A stretch of DNA of 64,000 nucleotides from Diadema setosum (taxonomy: Eukaryota; Echinodermata; Echinoidea; Diadematoida; Diadematidae), in NCBI GenBank assembly GCA_033980235.1, contig CM067077.1, forward strand, positions 2,407,972 through 2,471,971, given 5' to 3'. Below, piece by piece: positions 12,246 through 21,686 of the stretch (position 1 is the stretch's first letter; each line of letters begins with the position of its first letter). Both the position numbers and the translations under genes were made by a program. Below the pieces are notes generated by a model. The model made no database searches. It worked only from the letters and a program-made list of their open reading frames with translations, and was not told the origin of the DNA.

Positions 12246-12252
12246 TTTGTTA

Positions 12253-12362
12253 GGGACATGAGTTGCAACCTCAATCAATTGGGCTTTCACTAACCCTCTC
12301 AATCTACCAAGAGTGACGTCTTTCACAAACTCTGCAGCATCGAACTTGAGCTTGGCTGCCAT
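12253..12362 (-). pseudogene. gag: Gypsy gag N-terminus, cut off by the nested element
   Basis: The ATG at 12360-12362 opens a peptide beginning MAAKLKFDAAEFVKDV and rich in hydrophobic and basic residues. It runs into the nested element after about 36 codons and resumes at 8923. The start is chosen because it is the first ATG after the ~600-base leader and the peptide continues in gag style. Function as part of the capsid precursor is inferred from position. Confidence 0.75.
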
Positions 12363-12959
12363 GATTTATTCACATCTAGCTTTCCGACTAGATTTCAAGA
12401 CTACGTCCTAACGCAACTTCCACAGTACACTCCACTGCGTACCGAACTACGAGAATAGTCTAAGCAATTCAGACCCGACAAACACTCGTATATCTCGAGG
12501 CCAATTTCCTCGTAAAGCCACATCTAACGATGCTAATCCAAATAATCAGAAAGTGACACACTAATCTGATAAAATGACATGACGAAAACGGTAATACGTA
12601 CCTTTCCTTTCCAGCAATCAATGCTGCAACCCTGGTGTTCAGCTAGCGAGAAGACCAGTACAAGTGCGCAAAACATACTCATCGCATCGCTTCGCGAATC
12701 GCACTTCCATTCACAACCACTGCTAACGCAGCCCCATTACACATACACTGTACCGTGCAATCTCACGCAGTACAATACTGCTACGAACGAACGACACTGT
12801 TACGTTCGCTACCCTGTCTACACATCTCACATGAGTGCGAACACTACAACACATGCTGATCCAGCGGGCATCAATACTTACAACGATGTACCAAACACCG
12901 AAATACTACCAAAAATGACAGCTTGTTTGAATGTTCATTTCCCGGACATGTTCCCCACA
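12363..12959 (-). other. 5' leader of the gypsy element
   Basis: About 600 bases between the 5' LTR and the gag ATG. The first bases after the LTR on the minus strand (TGTGGGGAACATGTCCGG) should include the tRNA primer site. I could not assign the tRNA. Confidence 0.55.
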
Positions 12960-13163
12960 TGTCATGCACCAACAGAACACCCGTCAGCACCGACATAACA
13001 TCTGTCATACACCGACAAAACATTCCTGGATCAGCACCGAATGACTGCGACTGTTCACGCCATGTTTGCCAACTCCAACTCTCCTGTCCCGAATGGACAC
13101 TTTTATTCCACCCCACCCTGGTTTCACCAAGGAGGTAGTTTCGCACTGCTGTTCTCCATCACA
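12960..13163 (-). repeat. LTR (5' LTR in element orientation)
   Basis: 204 bp, reading identical to 2552-2755, followed outside by the ATAC target duplication at 13164-13167. The promoter for the minus-strand transcript should lie in it, but no clear TATA box stands out. Confidence 0.95.
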
Positions 13164-13167
13164 ATAC

Positions 13168-15440
13168 TGTACACATAAAGTGCTCAATAACAACATTTTT
13201 CAGATGAAGCCCAATATCATTGAAATCTTACATTGTAACTAGGAAAAGTGTAGTATGACAAATAACTGACTACATGTCATAGTTTTTGCCTATCCTTGAT
13301 AATTACCTGCAAATTAAATGAGATTCACAGAAAACGTTGGAGGAAGACCTAACAGTGCACTGTTTATCATTTTTATAAAAGAAAAAGAAGGACAAATATA
13401 AGCTATGAAAGTGGAGCTACCGCGTTACCAATCCTTCCCAACCTGACCTTCTCATTCCCTTATCGAGGAATTTCGCAAGCATATCCGCAATGATCACGAA
13501 ATGGACACTCATGTCATGCATGTTTCAAATACTATGAATAACAAATCATTCAGATCCACATAGAATTCTACAATGTGATAATACATGTATTTGCAAACTC
13601 TTTTGTTTTCAGCGCTGTGCTTGAATAGTTAAAACTGGAACATTCATACAATCCAGACATTCTGCATTTCCCGTCATAAATACTTCTGTATGAAGTGCAC
13701 ATACAATCTTTCAAACACTATTTACGTATGTATTAAATGGGTAGTAACTGTCATTAAATTCCTTGTAATGACTGTCTGTTCCTGCTCTATATTCATCTCA
13801 CCCTTTGCACACCAGCGTTATATGGATGGTGATCACAAAAGAAAAATGATTCCTTTTTTCGCACTGATGACAGCATATTGCCTTTATCACAATTTTTTTT
13901 TATTTGTTGAAAGTCAAAGGTAAACACATCTATTTTCCTGATCTTTGTTAAGGCACATGGGAGCAGCATTGATATACAATTATGCATAAGTCAGTTTCGG
14001 ACGAGTGCATGCAAGATTCTTGTTGTCGTTTTTAAGGAAGAAGAGAGAGAGAGAAAATTCTAGAACAAACCTCATTTTCAGCTTTTTCCTTGTTCCTTCC
14101 AAGACGTGACTTTGAAATCTGAAGTTCAAATTAAAGTAGCAAAATCATTGTTCTCACATTAACAGCAATCAAATTAAAATACCGTCACCTAAAGTATATA
14201 AATGTTGATTTTATCACAACCAGACAATCAAAATGTTATAAACAGTGTTGCAATACCTGATAGATTGAGCAACAACTTTGTTTAGGGAAAAGGTGGAGAT
14301 GGAGCAGGGAAAGGAAGAGACAAATAAGAGGAAAGAGAACGAGATATATGAACAGCTACCGAGTGGGGTGGAAGGTTGACGAACATCTCCTTACATTACC
14401 ATTGTAGTAGCAAAAAAAAAAAATGAGGAAAAATAACATAATCAGACAATAAGGACTAGCATTGGCACTTGAATCTCATTATCTGAATCAATTATTCATA
14501 TAATATAAACGTTAATTTAGACCCCCACTTTCATTCATGCACTTTTACAGAAAACAGCTAACCTTCAAGTAAACTGATGCTGAAGTACCATACGCTGAAG
14601 TATTTAAGTAGTAAAGACTATGCATTATACAACAAAGCACACATGAATATCACTGCTGTATCAAACTAGCTTGAGTGGCCTTCTTGGCGACGGCTATAAG
14701 TATGAATCTATTTCGCTACGTCCCTTCTTGGGAAAATCACAGAATCTAGCTCAGTAAACTACATTTGATAATATTCTCTTGCACCTATCAGTGTCGAAAG
14801 TGAAGTATGGTGGGCAGCAAATATGCTTGGATCTGTCAATAGTGCCAGGGTATTGCGTATGATTACTCAGACAAGACTAGACGCACGTCTTGGTACTGAT
14901 TTAGTAGCATTTGATCCGTCTTTTAAATTGTGAACATCTTCACCCAGTAAACTATTGGTTCAAGCAAAATTCAAAAGAACATTATTTTAAGAGTGAGTAG
15001 GATAGTCATTTTCCTCCATAGTTGAGGTACAAGACAGTGAAGTAGAGGTGAAGTACAAATGTAGCTGCACCTCCTTCGAAATCTTTAAGAAGAAGTTGCA
15101 GCTCATAAAGCTCCGATGAGTTTCTGTTTTGTTTCTAGCTGCACATACAAAATTGTAGAGGACTTTTAACTGCATAATGGGCATTCAGCACTTGACAAGC
15201 ACAAGGTACGATAATACGCCAGCGGCGGACTGTACCAGACGGAAAGAAGAAGAAGAAGAAGAGAAGAAGAATTACTTAGAAAATGAATATTGTTAATAAA
15301 GCTATAATAAATTATGTACATGTAAAAGAAACATTGCCAGTCCAGCTACAGTCACAAATGGTCCGACGAATATCTCACTACAGATGAATCTCACGGCCTG
15401 AAGCAAACCCGATTTCCTTGTAAAATTTCTTCAAACTTAC
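13168..15440. other. Intron of the NLR gene, little recognised
   Basis: AT-rich DNA without supported exons. A purine-rich stretch lies near 14,280-14,350 and a GAA-rich tract near 15,240-15,270. Further short LRR exons could hide here, as the 108-base one at 15,441 shows. Confidence 0.4.
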
Positions 15441-15548
15441 CTCGTTCCTAACATCTCCAACAGTAAGGGAACTCAGACATGGTAGATGTAAAACGGAGTG
15501 AAGAATACTAGCCGACATGGAAGCTCCGAGCAGTTCCATTCGCTGGAT
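15441..15548 (-). CDS. Short LRR exon of the NLR gene
   Basis: A 108-base (36-codon) minus-strand exon lies between an acceptor (CCTTAATTAG) and a perfect GTAAGT donor, phase 0 at both ends. The peptide starts IQRMELLGASMSASI and continues with HLPCLSSLTVGDV, the same LxxLxLxDV pattern as the ~168-base LRR exons but a different subfamily. Its phase matches both the preceding (17180-17347) and following (1520-1875) exons. Confidence 0.7.
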
Positions 15549-16373
15549 CTAATTAAGGATCAAAATCGATGTAGTGCTGATCGTGTAAGAAGTTACTGCC
15601 AGTAAAATCTCGATTACATAATAGGAAAGTAATTTGGCACTTTGTGGTGCTTGATAATTCCACAGATGATACCTTATATTTTACTCATATTCTGGTATTT
15701 CCTTTGCACTAGAAAAAAAAAACCCAGTACAACTGAATAAGTTTTTAATATTTGTCTCATTTTATGTTTTATTCTAAAAAGCAGGGGAAATGTTACGTCT
15801 GCCACAGTGTCTAATTGACTGCAGCTTTGCAGAAATATATGAGGAAGAAAAATGATATTATGGGAAAAGATTACCATATCCTTTTGATTCCGACAGAAAT
15901 GCACATATTTGGTTAGAGATTGCAAGAGGAGGGTACGAACATTTTTAACACTTAATTTTGGGGGGCAGTGGGCTTTTAAGGCAAAAAACAAAAACAAAAA
16001 ACAAACAAACACACAATATGACCTGTTACCTCATCCAATTACGTCATTGTCTATGATACAACTGTTCTGTAAACTAGAAAAACGTTTGAAGAAATGAGCT
16101 GAAGTAAATTAAAAAAAAAATGAGACAACCCTGCCTCTCATGCTGCTGCAGGACGAATGCTGAAAATTTCGTGAGAGTAGTGATAACAAACAATCATCTT
16201 TAGTGTCATTAGCTTCCCTTCATCCCTGAGAGTTAAATACATTGCGTAGACTATGAGATGGGTGATACACTTTTGGCTGAGATGGGTCTAGAGGTTTCCA
16301 ACGTTTTTTCGATGATTATTTTTTGAGATAATAAAAACCTCCTATAAAATATGAAAGAGTGTAGCGACGCTGA

Positions 16374-16431
16374 TGCAGCAGGGAAGATGTCAGGTCCCTC
16401 CTGGTGTATCATTGATTGAAGCTTTGCAGCA
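16374..16431 (-). pseudogene. Truncated copy of the LRR exon module
   Basis: The first 19 codons match the LRR module (LQSMIHQEGPDIFPAAS); similarity then stops abruptly where other copies continue with SICTMPNL. No donor follows at the expected point. It is a broken duplicate of the neighbouring exon. Confidence 0.75.
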
Positions 16432-16562
16432 AAATAATATAAGGAATAAATTAATGATATGACCATTACAAAAAGATATGACCACATTACTCTGACCAGT
16501 TCTCCTATTCCCTCACTGGCTCCCCAAACATAAACGTATCAGCTTTAAAAATCCACAAGATA

Positions 16563-16975
16563 TGCAATAATCTTGCCCATCTTTTCTTTAAGATTTGATT
16601 TCCTTCTGGTCATCAACTTCAACCCGTTCTCTCCGTTCTTTCTCCACTCTCCAGTTATCACGTGGTCCCCGCACCTATACCCGCAGCGGCTACGGCAATA
16701 TGGCCTTTTTTTTGTTATTTCCCAACCCCTTTGCAATAAACTTCCTATCTATATTCGTAATGTAAGTGTTTACAAGTTCAAATCATTCTTGGAAACTTAT
16801 CTGTTCACTCAATTCTAATTTTGTTGTTGTTGTTGCTGCTGTTGTTATATCATATGCACATAATGCTGTACCTTACCTCATTTTTCCCCGGATTGTTGGG
16901 CTTAAAAAAAAAAAAAAAAATCAGTATTACGCACCATACAAGGAATCAACTTTGGTGTCATTACTAATCTAGTAT
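16563..16975 (+). repeat. LINE 3'-tail fragment, copy 1 of the duplicated unit
   Basis: This 5'-truncated non-LTR retrotransposon remnant still shows the end of an RT reading frame (NKLPIYIRN, then FKSFLETYLF), a pattern typical of the C-terminus of L2/CR1/Jockey-type RTs, followed by its 3' untranslated region. It lies beside the truncated LRR exon, as in the other unit copies. Confidence 0.75.
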
Positions 16976-17179
16976 CTACTTATCTAGCACTTTCCTAAGA
17001 CTATGTAATATGGCAATGCATTTAGAGAAATAAATTATTCTTTAAAATCCAACAGGGCGAAAACATCGTTTTGCATCGCAGTCATGCCTGTGTTTGTTCT
17101 TTTCTTTTTCTGTGTGTGTGTGTTTTATATTGCAGAAATATTTCCCAGTCATTGGAAATCAAGCAGAGAAAGAACAAAC

Positions 17180-17347
17180 CTTTGCTCCTGCTGCTGATGT
17201 ATCAAGGGCGAAAAAGAAATCGTCTGCTATCTTGACACTGAAAAGCTTTAACGTCTCAAGGTTTGGCATGGTGCAGATACTCTTGGCGTAAGCCCCTGAT
17301 GCAGCAGGGGAGATGTCAGGTCCCTCCTGGTGTACTATTGATTGAAG
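17180..17347 (-). CDS. LRR exon module (168 bp)
   Basis: 56 codons, phase 0 at both ends, with a GTTTGT donor on the minus strand. The peptide contains HQEGPDISPAASGAYAKSI, MPNLETLKLFSVKIAD and TSAAGAK, one leucine-rich repeat per exon. The acceptor is placed at the start of the shared block (after GCTGCAAAG) and is approximate. It is the last intact module before the hAT insertion. Confidence 0.72.
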
Positions 17348-17365
17348 CTTTGCAGCAACATAATA

Positions 17366-17624
17366 TTCAAGTTCAAGTTGACTTAATTTCACTTCCAACA
17401 AACAAATAAGAAATACAAAGAAACACTCATATACACAGACGTCATGAAATCAGAACCACAATGCGATGTGCAGAATAACATTGTAAGAAATATATAGGTA
17501 AATTATCAACAGAGATACAAATATCTGTTACGTCACCGTGGTAAATGCATAAACGATATTGCTGGAAATGGAGGGGACTGCTAAAAAGCAGAGCTTGTAG
17601 AATGCAGTCCCCTCATCAAGAAAA
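17366..17624 (-). mobile_element. Short 3' fragment of a LINE (minus strand)
   Basis: About 260 bases interrupt the unit between ACATAATAT and AATATAAGG, leaving AATAT on both sides as a probable target duplication. The minus-strand end is TTGAACTTGAA, a short tandem tail typical of L2/CR1-like LINEs. The other copies of the unit lack this insert. Confidence 0.65.
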
Positions 17625-17675
17625 AGAATATAAGGAATACATTATTGATATGACCATTAGAATATATGTATATAA

Positions 17676-17822
17676 TAATCTTGCTCATACTTTCTTAAAG
17701 ATTTCATTTCCTTCTGCTCATCCACTTCAACCCGTTCTCTCCGTTCTTCCTTCACTCTCCAGTTATCACGTGATCCCCGCACCTATACCCGCAGTGGCTA
17801 CATACGGTGATAGGGCTTTTTC
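17676..17822 (+). repeat. LINE 3'-tail fragment, copy 2, left half (split by hAT)
   Basis: Same tail as the copy at 33,043-33,546, ending in ATAGGGCTTTTTCG at the hAT insertion point. The right half resumes at 28911. Confidence 0.85.
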
Positions 17823-17830
17823 GGTTACTA
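17823..17830. repeat. hAT target duplication, left copy
   Basis: GTTACTAC, repeated at 28903-28910. The uninterrupted sequence with a single GTTACTAC is seen in the sister unit at about 33,190-33,210. Confidence 0.93.
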
Positions 17831-17960
17831 CCAAGCCCCTGGGAGCCGGGGGTGGTGGGGGTGCTGCAGCACCCCTAACATTTTAGAGTGGGGGGGGGGG
17901 GCGTAGCACCCCTGTAAAAAATAAATTTGAGGGTGCGGAAGCACCCCCTCTTTTTGTGAG
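17831..17960 (+). repeat. hAT left terminal and subterminal repeats
   Basis: The G-rich terminus is followed by several AGCACCCCT or GGGGTGCT copies (17857, 17868, 17903, 17930, 17940). The same AGCACCCCTGT phrase recurs just inside the right end (28865). These are candidate transposase binding sites. Confidence 0.65.
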
Positions 17961-19368
17961 TAATCGCACATGACTTTATGATATGAATCCTGATTATGTG
18001 TGCTCACACTGCAATGGCTGTTGTTCTAGTCTCTAACAAAAAAAAAAAAAGATAAAAAGGAAAATATGTTATGAATGTAATACCAAGGAGGGTATGGAAA
18101 TTAGACTAAGCACATTGAGTGTGTGTGTGTGTGTGTTTATGTGTATGAGTACAATTTTGTTCCTACACATAAATCCATCTACTGAAATCCATCTTGATGA
18201 TCCTTGAGAAAATGTTCCTGTACATGTGCCTGCTATGTTGGAGCCAACAAGGTAGTGTTGACAGACATAGTGCAGAACATGGGACCAACACTGGGCAGTT
18301 TTCTGGCCCCTGGATATCTGGGCAAAATAGTTGCACACGCGCTTCACAGTTCTATCCTGCACAACAGTGATCAAGCATCATAGAGCAAAATATTGCATAA
18401 TGTGAAGAAAGGCGTAGCTTCTGGAGTGCTGATCTATGAGTGGTTCAAGAAAAGGTAAGTTTTAGCTTTTATGAAATACTGTTTGATCATTAGTTTTGTT
18501 ATGGCATATTTTGAATATCATGGTGTGGTTTAACAGATGCACTAGCAGTAATAATTGTGAGCCTGACAGTGTCCTCTCCCAAGCTTGGGTAGCCTATGCG
18601 GGATGCACCTCCTGCCAGCATCAGCACCCACCCAGGCTTCTTTAACATAGACACAGAGGTGGATGCTGATGCTGGCAGAGGTGCATAGGCTACCCAAGCC
18701 TGGGATTAGATACCATACCATGATATGAGATAATTAATTCACTCTTAAATTCAGTATCAACTCGATTTTAAAATCCACATGTGAAAACACAATTTCTTAT
18801 CTGTAAACACAATTTCTTAAAATCATCAGCTGTATATAGTGGTACCTTAAAAATGATGATGGTGATAATAATAGTAATGATAGTAATGATAATATTGACA
18901 ATGACAATGAAATGTTCCGCGGCCTCTGAAATATATTTCCATTGTTCTATCTATTAGCAGGACATAATGTGTGCAGCCAGAGTCCATCATCACTATTAAT
19001 AATCTTATCCTTCAGAAATCGGCTGAAAAGGTATTCCTTGCCATTTTATTTTCACGACAAGGACTGTTCGGCCTTTACGACATTATTTTTTTTTTTTTTA
19101 AGGAGAATTCATTAAAAAATGAAGTTTGTGTAAAATCAGGCCAATAATGTACTTGTGAAGCAAAACTTGTATCATTCTTATGTGATCATTAACGTCCCGA
19201 ATTAACACTTCTTCGTTGAAGTTGTAATCGTACAGAAATGAAAAAAAAAAATAGCCATCAAATTATGGTCAAAATGCAAACAAAAATGCAAAAAAAAAAA
19301 AACTTCTAGTCCACTACGTGTTCTATCAATTTTTTTCACATTGTATTTTCCTACCTATCTTTACTAGC
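17961..19368. other. hAT 5' region, no coding recognised
   Basis: Contains a (TG)n run near 18,121-18,135, the hairpin element at 18,577-18,706 and A or T runs near 19,085 and 19,240-19,300. The gene's promoter or a first untranslated exon should lie here. AG immediately before the ATG at 19369 could be an acceptor. Confidence 0.45.
18577..18706. repeat. Hairpin MITE-like sequence
   Basis: Arms of about 48-56 bases face each other around a 25-base loop. Left arm phrases CTTGGGTAGCCTATG, GCACCTC and TGCCAGCATCAGCA recur reverse complemented in 18,658-18,706. It is a compact palindromic insertion inside the hAT element. No clear target duplication. Confidence 0.7.
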
Positions 19369-19641
19369 ATGGCTCCACCAAAAGAAAAAAAGAAAGGGGC
19401 GCGATCACCCAGTCTCTTTGAGTTTGGAATCACAAAGGGTCGAAAGAAGCAGCAAGACTCCTACATCAATATCCTGGAAAAAATGTAGCCAAACTGGGGC
19501 TTAAAATTCGAAAGGACGTGCCTGGAGACGGTAACTGTTTTTTCCACGCAGTATCGGACCAGATGAAGCGACTTGACATAGTTCCTGAGCAGAATGCCGA
19601 GACCCTGAGAAAAAAATATTGTCCAGTATCTTGAACAATTG
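19369..19641 (+). pseudogene. OTU-hAT gene exon 1: start and OTU catalytic cysteine
   Basis: The ATG at 19369 opens a Lys-rich N-terminus (MAPPKEKKKGARS), then the OTU deubiquitinase signature DGNCFFHAVSDQ at about 19,533-19,570, holding the Asp and nucleophile Cys. OTU proteases remove ubiquitin-type modifiers. The frame slips by one base at an A run near 19,480 and again in the A run near 19,610; the residues on both sides are clearly OTU-like, so these are either mutations or homopolymer errors. A GTAAGA donor ends the exon in phase 0. Exon 2 begins in phase 0 after a TTATTTCAG acceptor. Confidence 0.8.
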
Positions 19642-21430
19642 GTAAGAACTTGATGCTCTTATATGAATGTTTTTGATTGTTGATAGACATGACAATGTTT
19701 AATACAAATTAGCTGCATATTTAGATGCAAGTACATACTTGAAATTAATCGATTTCAGTCTTTGCCAAAGACAGTGTACACTAGCTGTGTTCGCTCCATA
19801 GAGTAACGAGATGTGAACCGTTACAATAACTCTGTCGGGCATAGTCTGTATTACATTTTAGTTCTAAATTATTATCTTAAATGTCATAATGCAATGAATC
19901 ATTATTCAAAGCTCAAGATCATAATGTGTGTTACATGTTGCCAATAGTAGCGATCATTTGAGTGTATGGGGGGGGGGGGGGACGGGGGGGGGGGAGGGGC
20001 AGTTGCCCCCCCCCCCCCCCTTCTTGCCCCCTTAAATGATGGGTAGTACACATAAGCATGTGGCCCCATAATTCCCCCATATGTGCAAAGTTTCCTTGTT
20101 CTGGACGTTCTGTGACTGAAAAAAAAGTGTGCACCAGACCGCTGAATTTCTACAAGTGTAAACTCTCCCCCACACGCGGGAGGGTGTTGACACTCTCGCC
20201 CGCTTAATTCCTTTCCATGGATTTAGTTCAGTTCCTGAGTATTTGATCAAAAGTGTGCACCAGATTTGTCATTGCAATTCCAGACATGCTCGAGTTCCCT
20301 CATGTTTTAGGGTGATATCCTCTTCCAATCAACCCCCATCACCGCTCTTTCCCTCTACAGACTTAATGCACTTTTTTAATAGACACTTTTCCCAATAATC
20401 CATAAAAAGATTGAGATGAGATATTATTTCCATTTTAAACATGCAAAAGATCCTTGGATATATGAGATGTATAGGGGAAACACTCCCTCAAACACTGTTC
20501 AGCTCCCCTCCATTAACAGGAGAAGGACTGACAAATATTCCACTAAAAGTGTACACTACATTGTTGGAATTTGCAATCATAAAAATGCAAAAGCTCCATC
20601 ATTTGGGATGGGAAAATACCCCTCCCTCATCCTTGCCTCGCTTGGTCTCCGTCTACAGCCTCCTCTGACAGACAAAATTTCAGATATCCCCTCAAAATGT
20701 GTGCACCTGCCTAAGGCTGGCTGCCTCTGCCAGGTCGTTGAATATCAATTAGCGATTAAAACTATTCAAAAGCTCCATCTAATGAGAGGAGGATAACCCT
20801 GGGAGGGAAGTGAGACTAAAATTTTATCTCACAATCATGGATAACCCCAATGGCCCATCCTCCACCCCCTTGCTCTGTCTCCCTCATTTTTTTTTTTGTA
20901 CATTATAAAAATTGACAATTTTCTGAATACGTTGTACTGTATTACACAAGTACTAGTGGTTTGCGTCGGATCATAAATGCAATATTTTTACGGCTCCGTC
21001 AGGTGGAAGGGGATATACTTCTCCCCCTCCCATTCACCTCCACAGACTTAGCTTAAAGTGAGGGTGCACTCCAGAACAAAGGGCACACTTAAGCATGATC
21101 AAGCCATTCAAATTCCCCTTATTTTCATTCTTCCAAAATAAATAAAAAGATATTCTCACTAAAATTGTGCAAGAGATCTCTGAATTTAAGGTCTAAAAAT
21201 GCATATATTCCGTGTTCTAAGGGGGAGATGCTCCCTCCCTACCTTCTTCGACCATACTCTGTTGTTCCACTCCCTTGCACAGATATTCTAAGTTTTGCAC
21301 CCGCCGCCTTGTTTGCTTGCTACTTTCATTTTTTGGAATGTGAAGTTTTCTGTTGTATACAGGTTTTTGAAAAACTTCATTTATACTACATTTTTTGATA
21401 GCATGTTACATTTTCCTTTGGTTATTTCAG
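19642..21430 (+). other. Intron 1 of the OTU-hAT gene
   Basis: Holds a G/C homopolymer hairpin (19,967-20,032) and, from about 20,030 to 21,290, several diverged copies of a segment with CTACAGACTTA-like, GTGTGCACC-like and GCAAAAGCTCCAT-like phrases spaced a few hundred bases apart. No exon recognised. Confidence 0.5.
19967..20032. repeat. G-run/C-run hairpin
   Basis: Two long G runs separated by AC, then GGGGCAGTTGCCCC and a long C run. It can fold as a hairpin or a G-quadruplex. Exact run lengths are likely to be unreliable. Confidence 0.7.
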
Positions 21431-21686
21431 GGCACATCTGATCCTTTGACTGATTTGGTAACACCAGATTACCTTCACGACATGGCCAAATCAGGAACAT
21501 GGGCAGATGCTATTGTTGTTCAAGGCATGGCGAGAATGCTCAAAAGAGATATTCACATAGTGACCAGTCAAGAGAGGAGCACAAGTGAAGGATACCTGAT
21601 GAACAAGACCTAGTGTGGAAATGATTCATCTCCATGCCATCCCATACAACTTGGGCATGTTGGAGAATTCCATTATATGAGTCTCG
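21431..21686 (+). pseudogene. OTU-hAT gene exon 2: OTU C-terminal half
   Basis: After TTATTTCAG the frame reads GTSDPLTDLV and then MAKSGTWADAIVVQGMA, the characteristic GTWxDxxxxxA segment of OTU proteases, and RDIHIVTS. Past an in-frame TAG at 21611-21613 the same frame continues to GHVGEFHYMSL, carrying the catalytic His (HY). The exon is 256 bases and ends after one base of a codon (phase 1) at a GGTAAGA donor. The stop is one change from a sense codon. If it is real, the OTU half alone would be made without its His. Confidence 0.82.

Larger units (their letters stand above)
8927..12249. mobile_element. Nested non-autonomous DNA element built of CTGTGGTAC arrays
   Basis: A 3.3-kb insertion splits the gag gene. 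The left end reads CGAAAAAGTCCTGTGGTACT and the right end, reverse complemented, CAAAAAAGTCCTGTGGTACT, so the terminal inverted repeats differ at one base in about 22. TTA flanks both ends. Gag protein similarity resumes directly on each side (N-terminus at 12253-12362, next part from 8923), which proves insertion. Inside there is no transposase, only dense copies of a ~13-bp unit CTGTGGTACTNTC and its reverse complement, with a 0.7-kb AT-rich middle. The superfamily is not certain. The 3-bp TWA target suggests PIF/Harbinger. Confidence 0.85.
2552..13163 (-). mobile_element. Gmr1-like Ty3/gypsy LTR retrotransposon
   Basis: A 10.6-kb element reads on the minus strand. Two 204-bp direct repeats (LTRs) bound it, each starting TG and ending CA, and a 4-bp target duplication ATAC lies at 2548-2551 and 13164-13167. 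The order along the minus strand is LTR, leader, gag N-terminus, a nested DNA element, gag with zinc knuckle, protease, integrase, reverse transcriptase, RNase H, 3' untranslated region, polypurine tract, LTR. Integrase before RT is the Ty1/copia-like order, which among gypsy elements is known from the Gmr1 group of deuterostomes. Coding is broken in several places although the LTRs look identical. Confidence 0.95.

Noticed and set aside
16545..17150. Plus-strand protein genes suggested by short frames ending FKSFLETYLF
   Set aside because: These are remnants of a 5'-truncated LINE RT, repeated seven times in the window.
18069..18374. 101-codon minus-strand frame inside the hAT element
   Set aside because: Composition is not clearly protein-like and no family is recognised; part lies over a (TG)n run.
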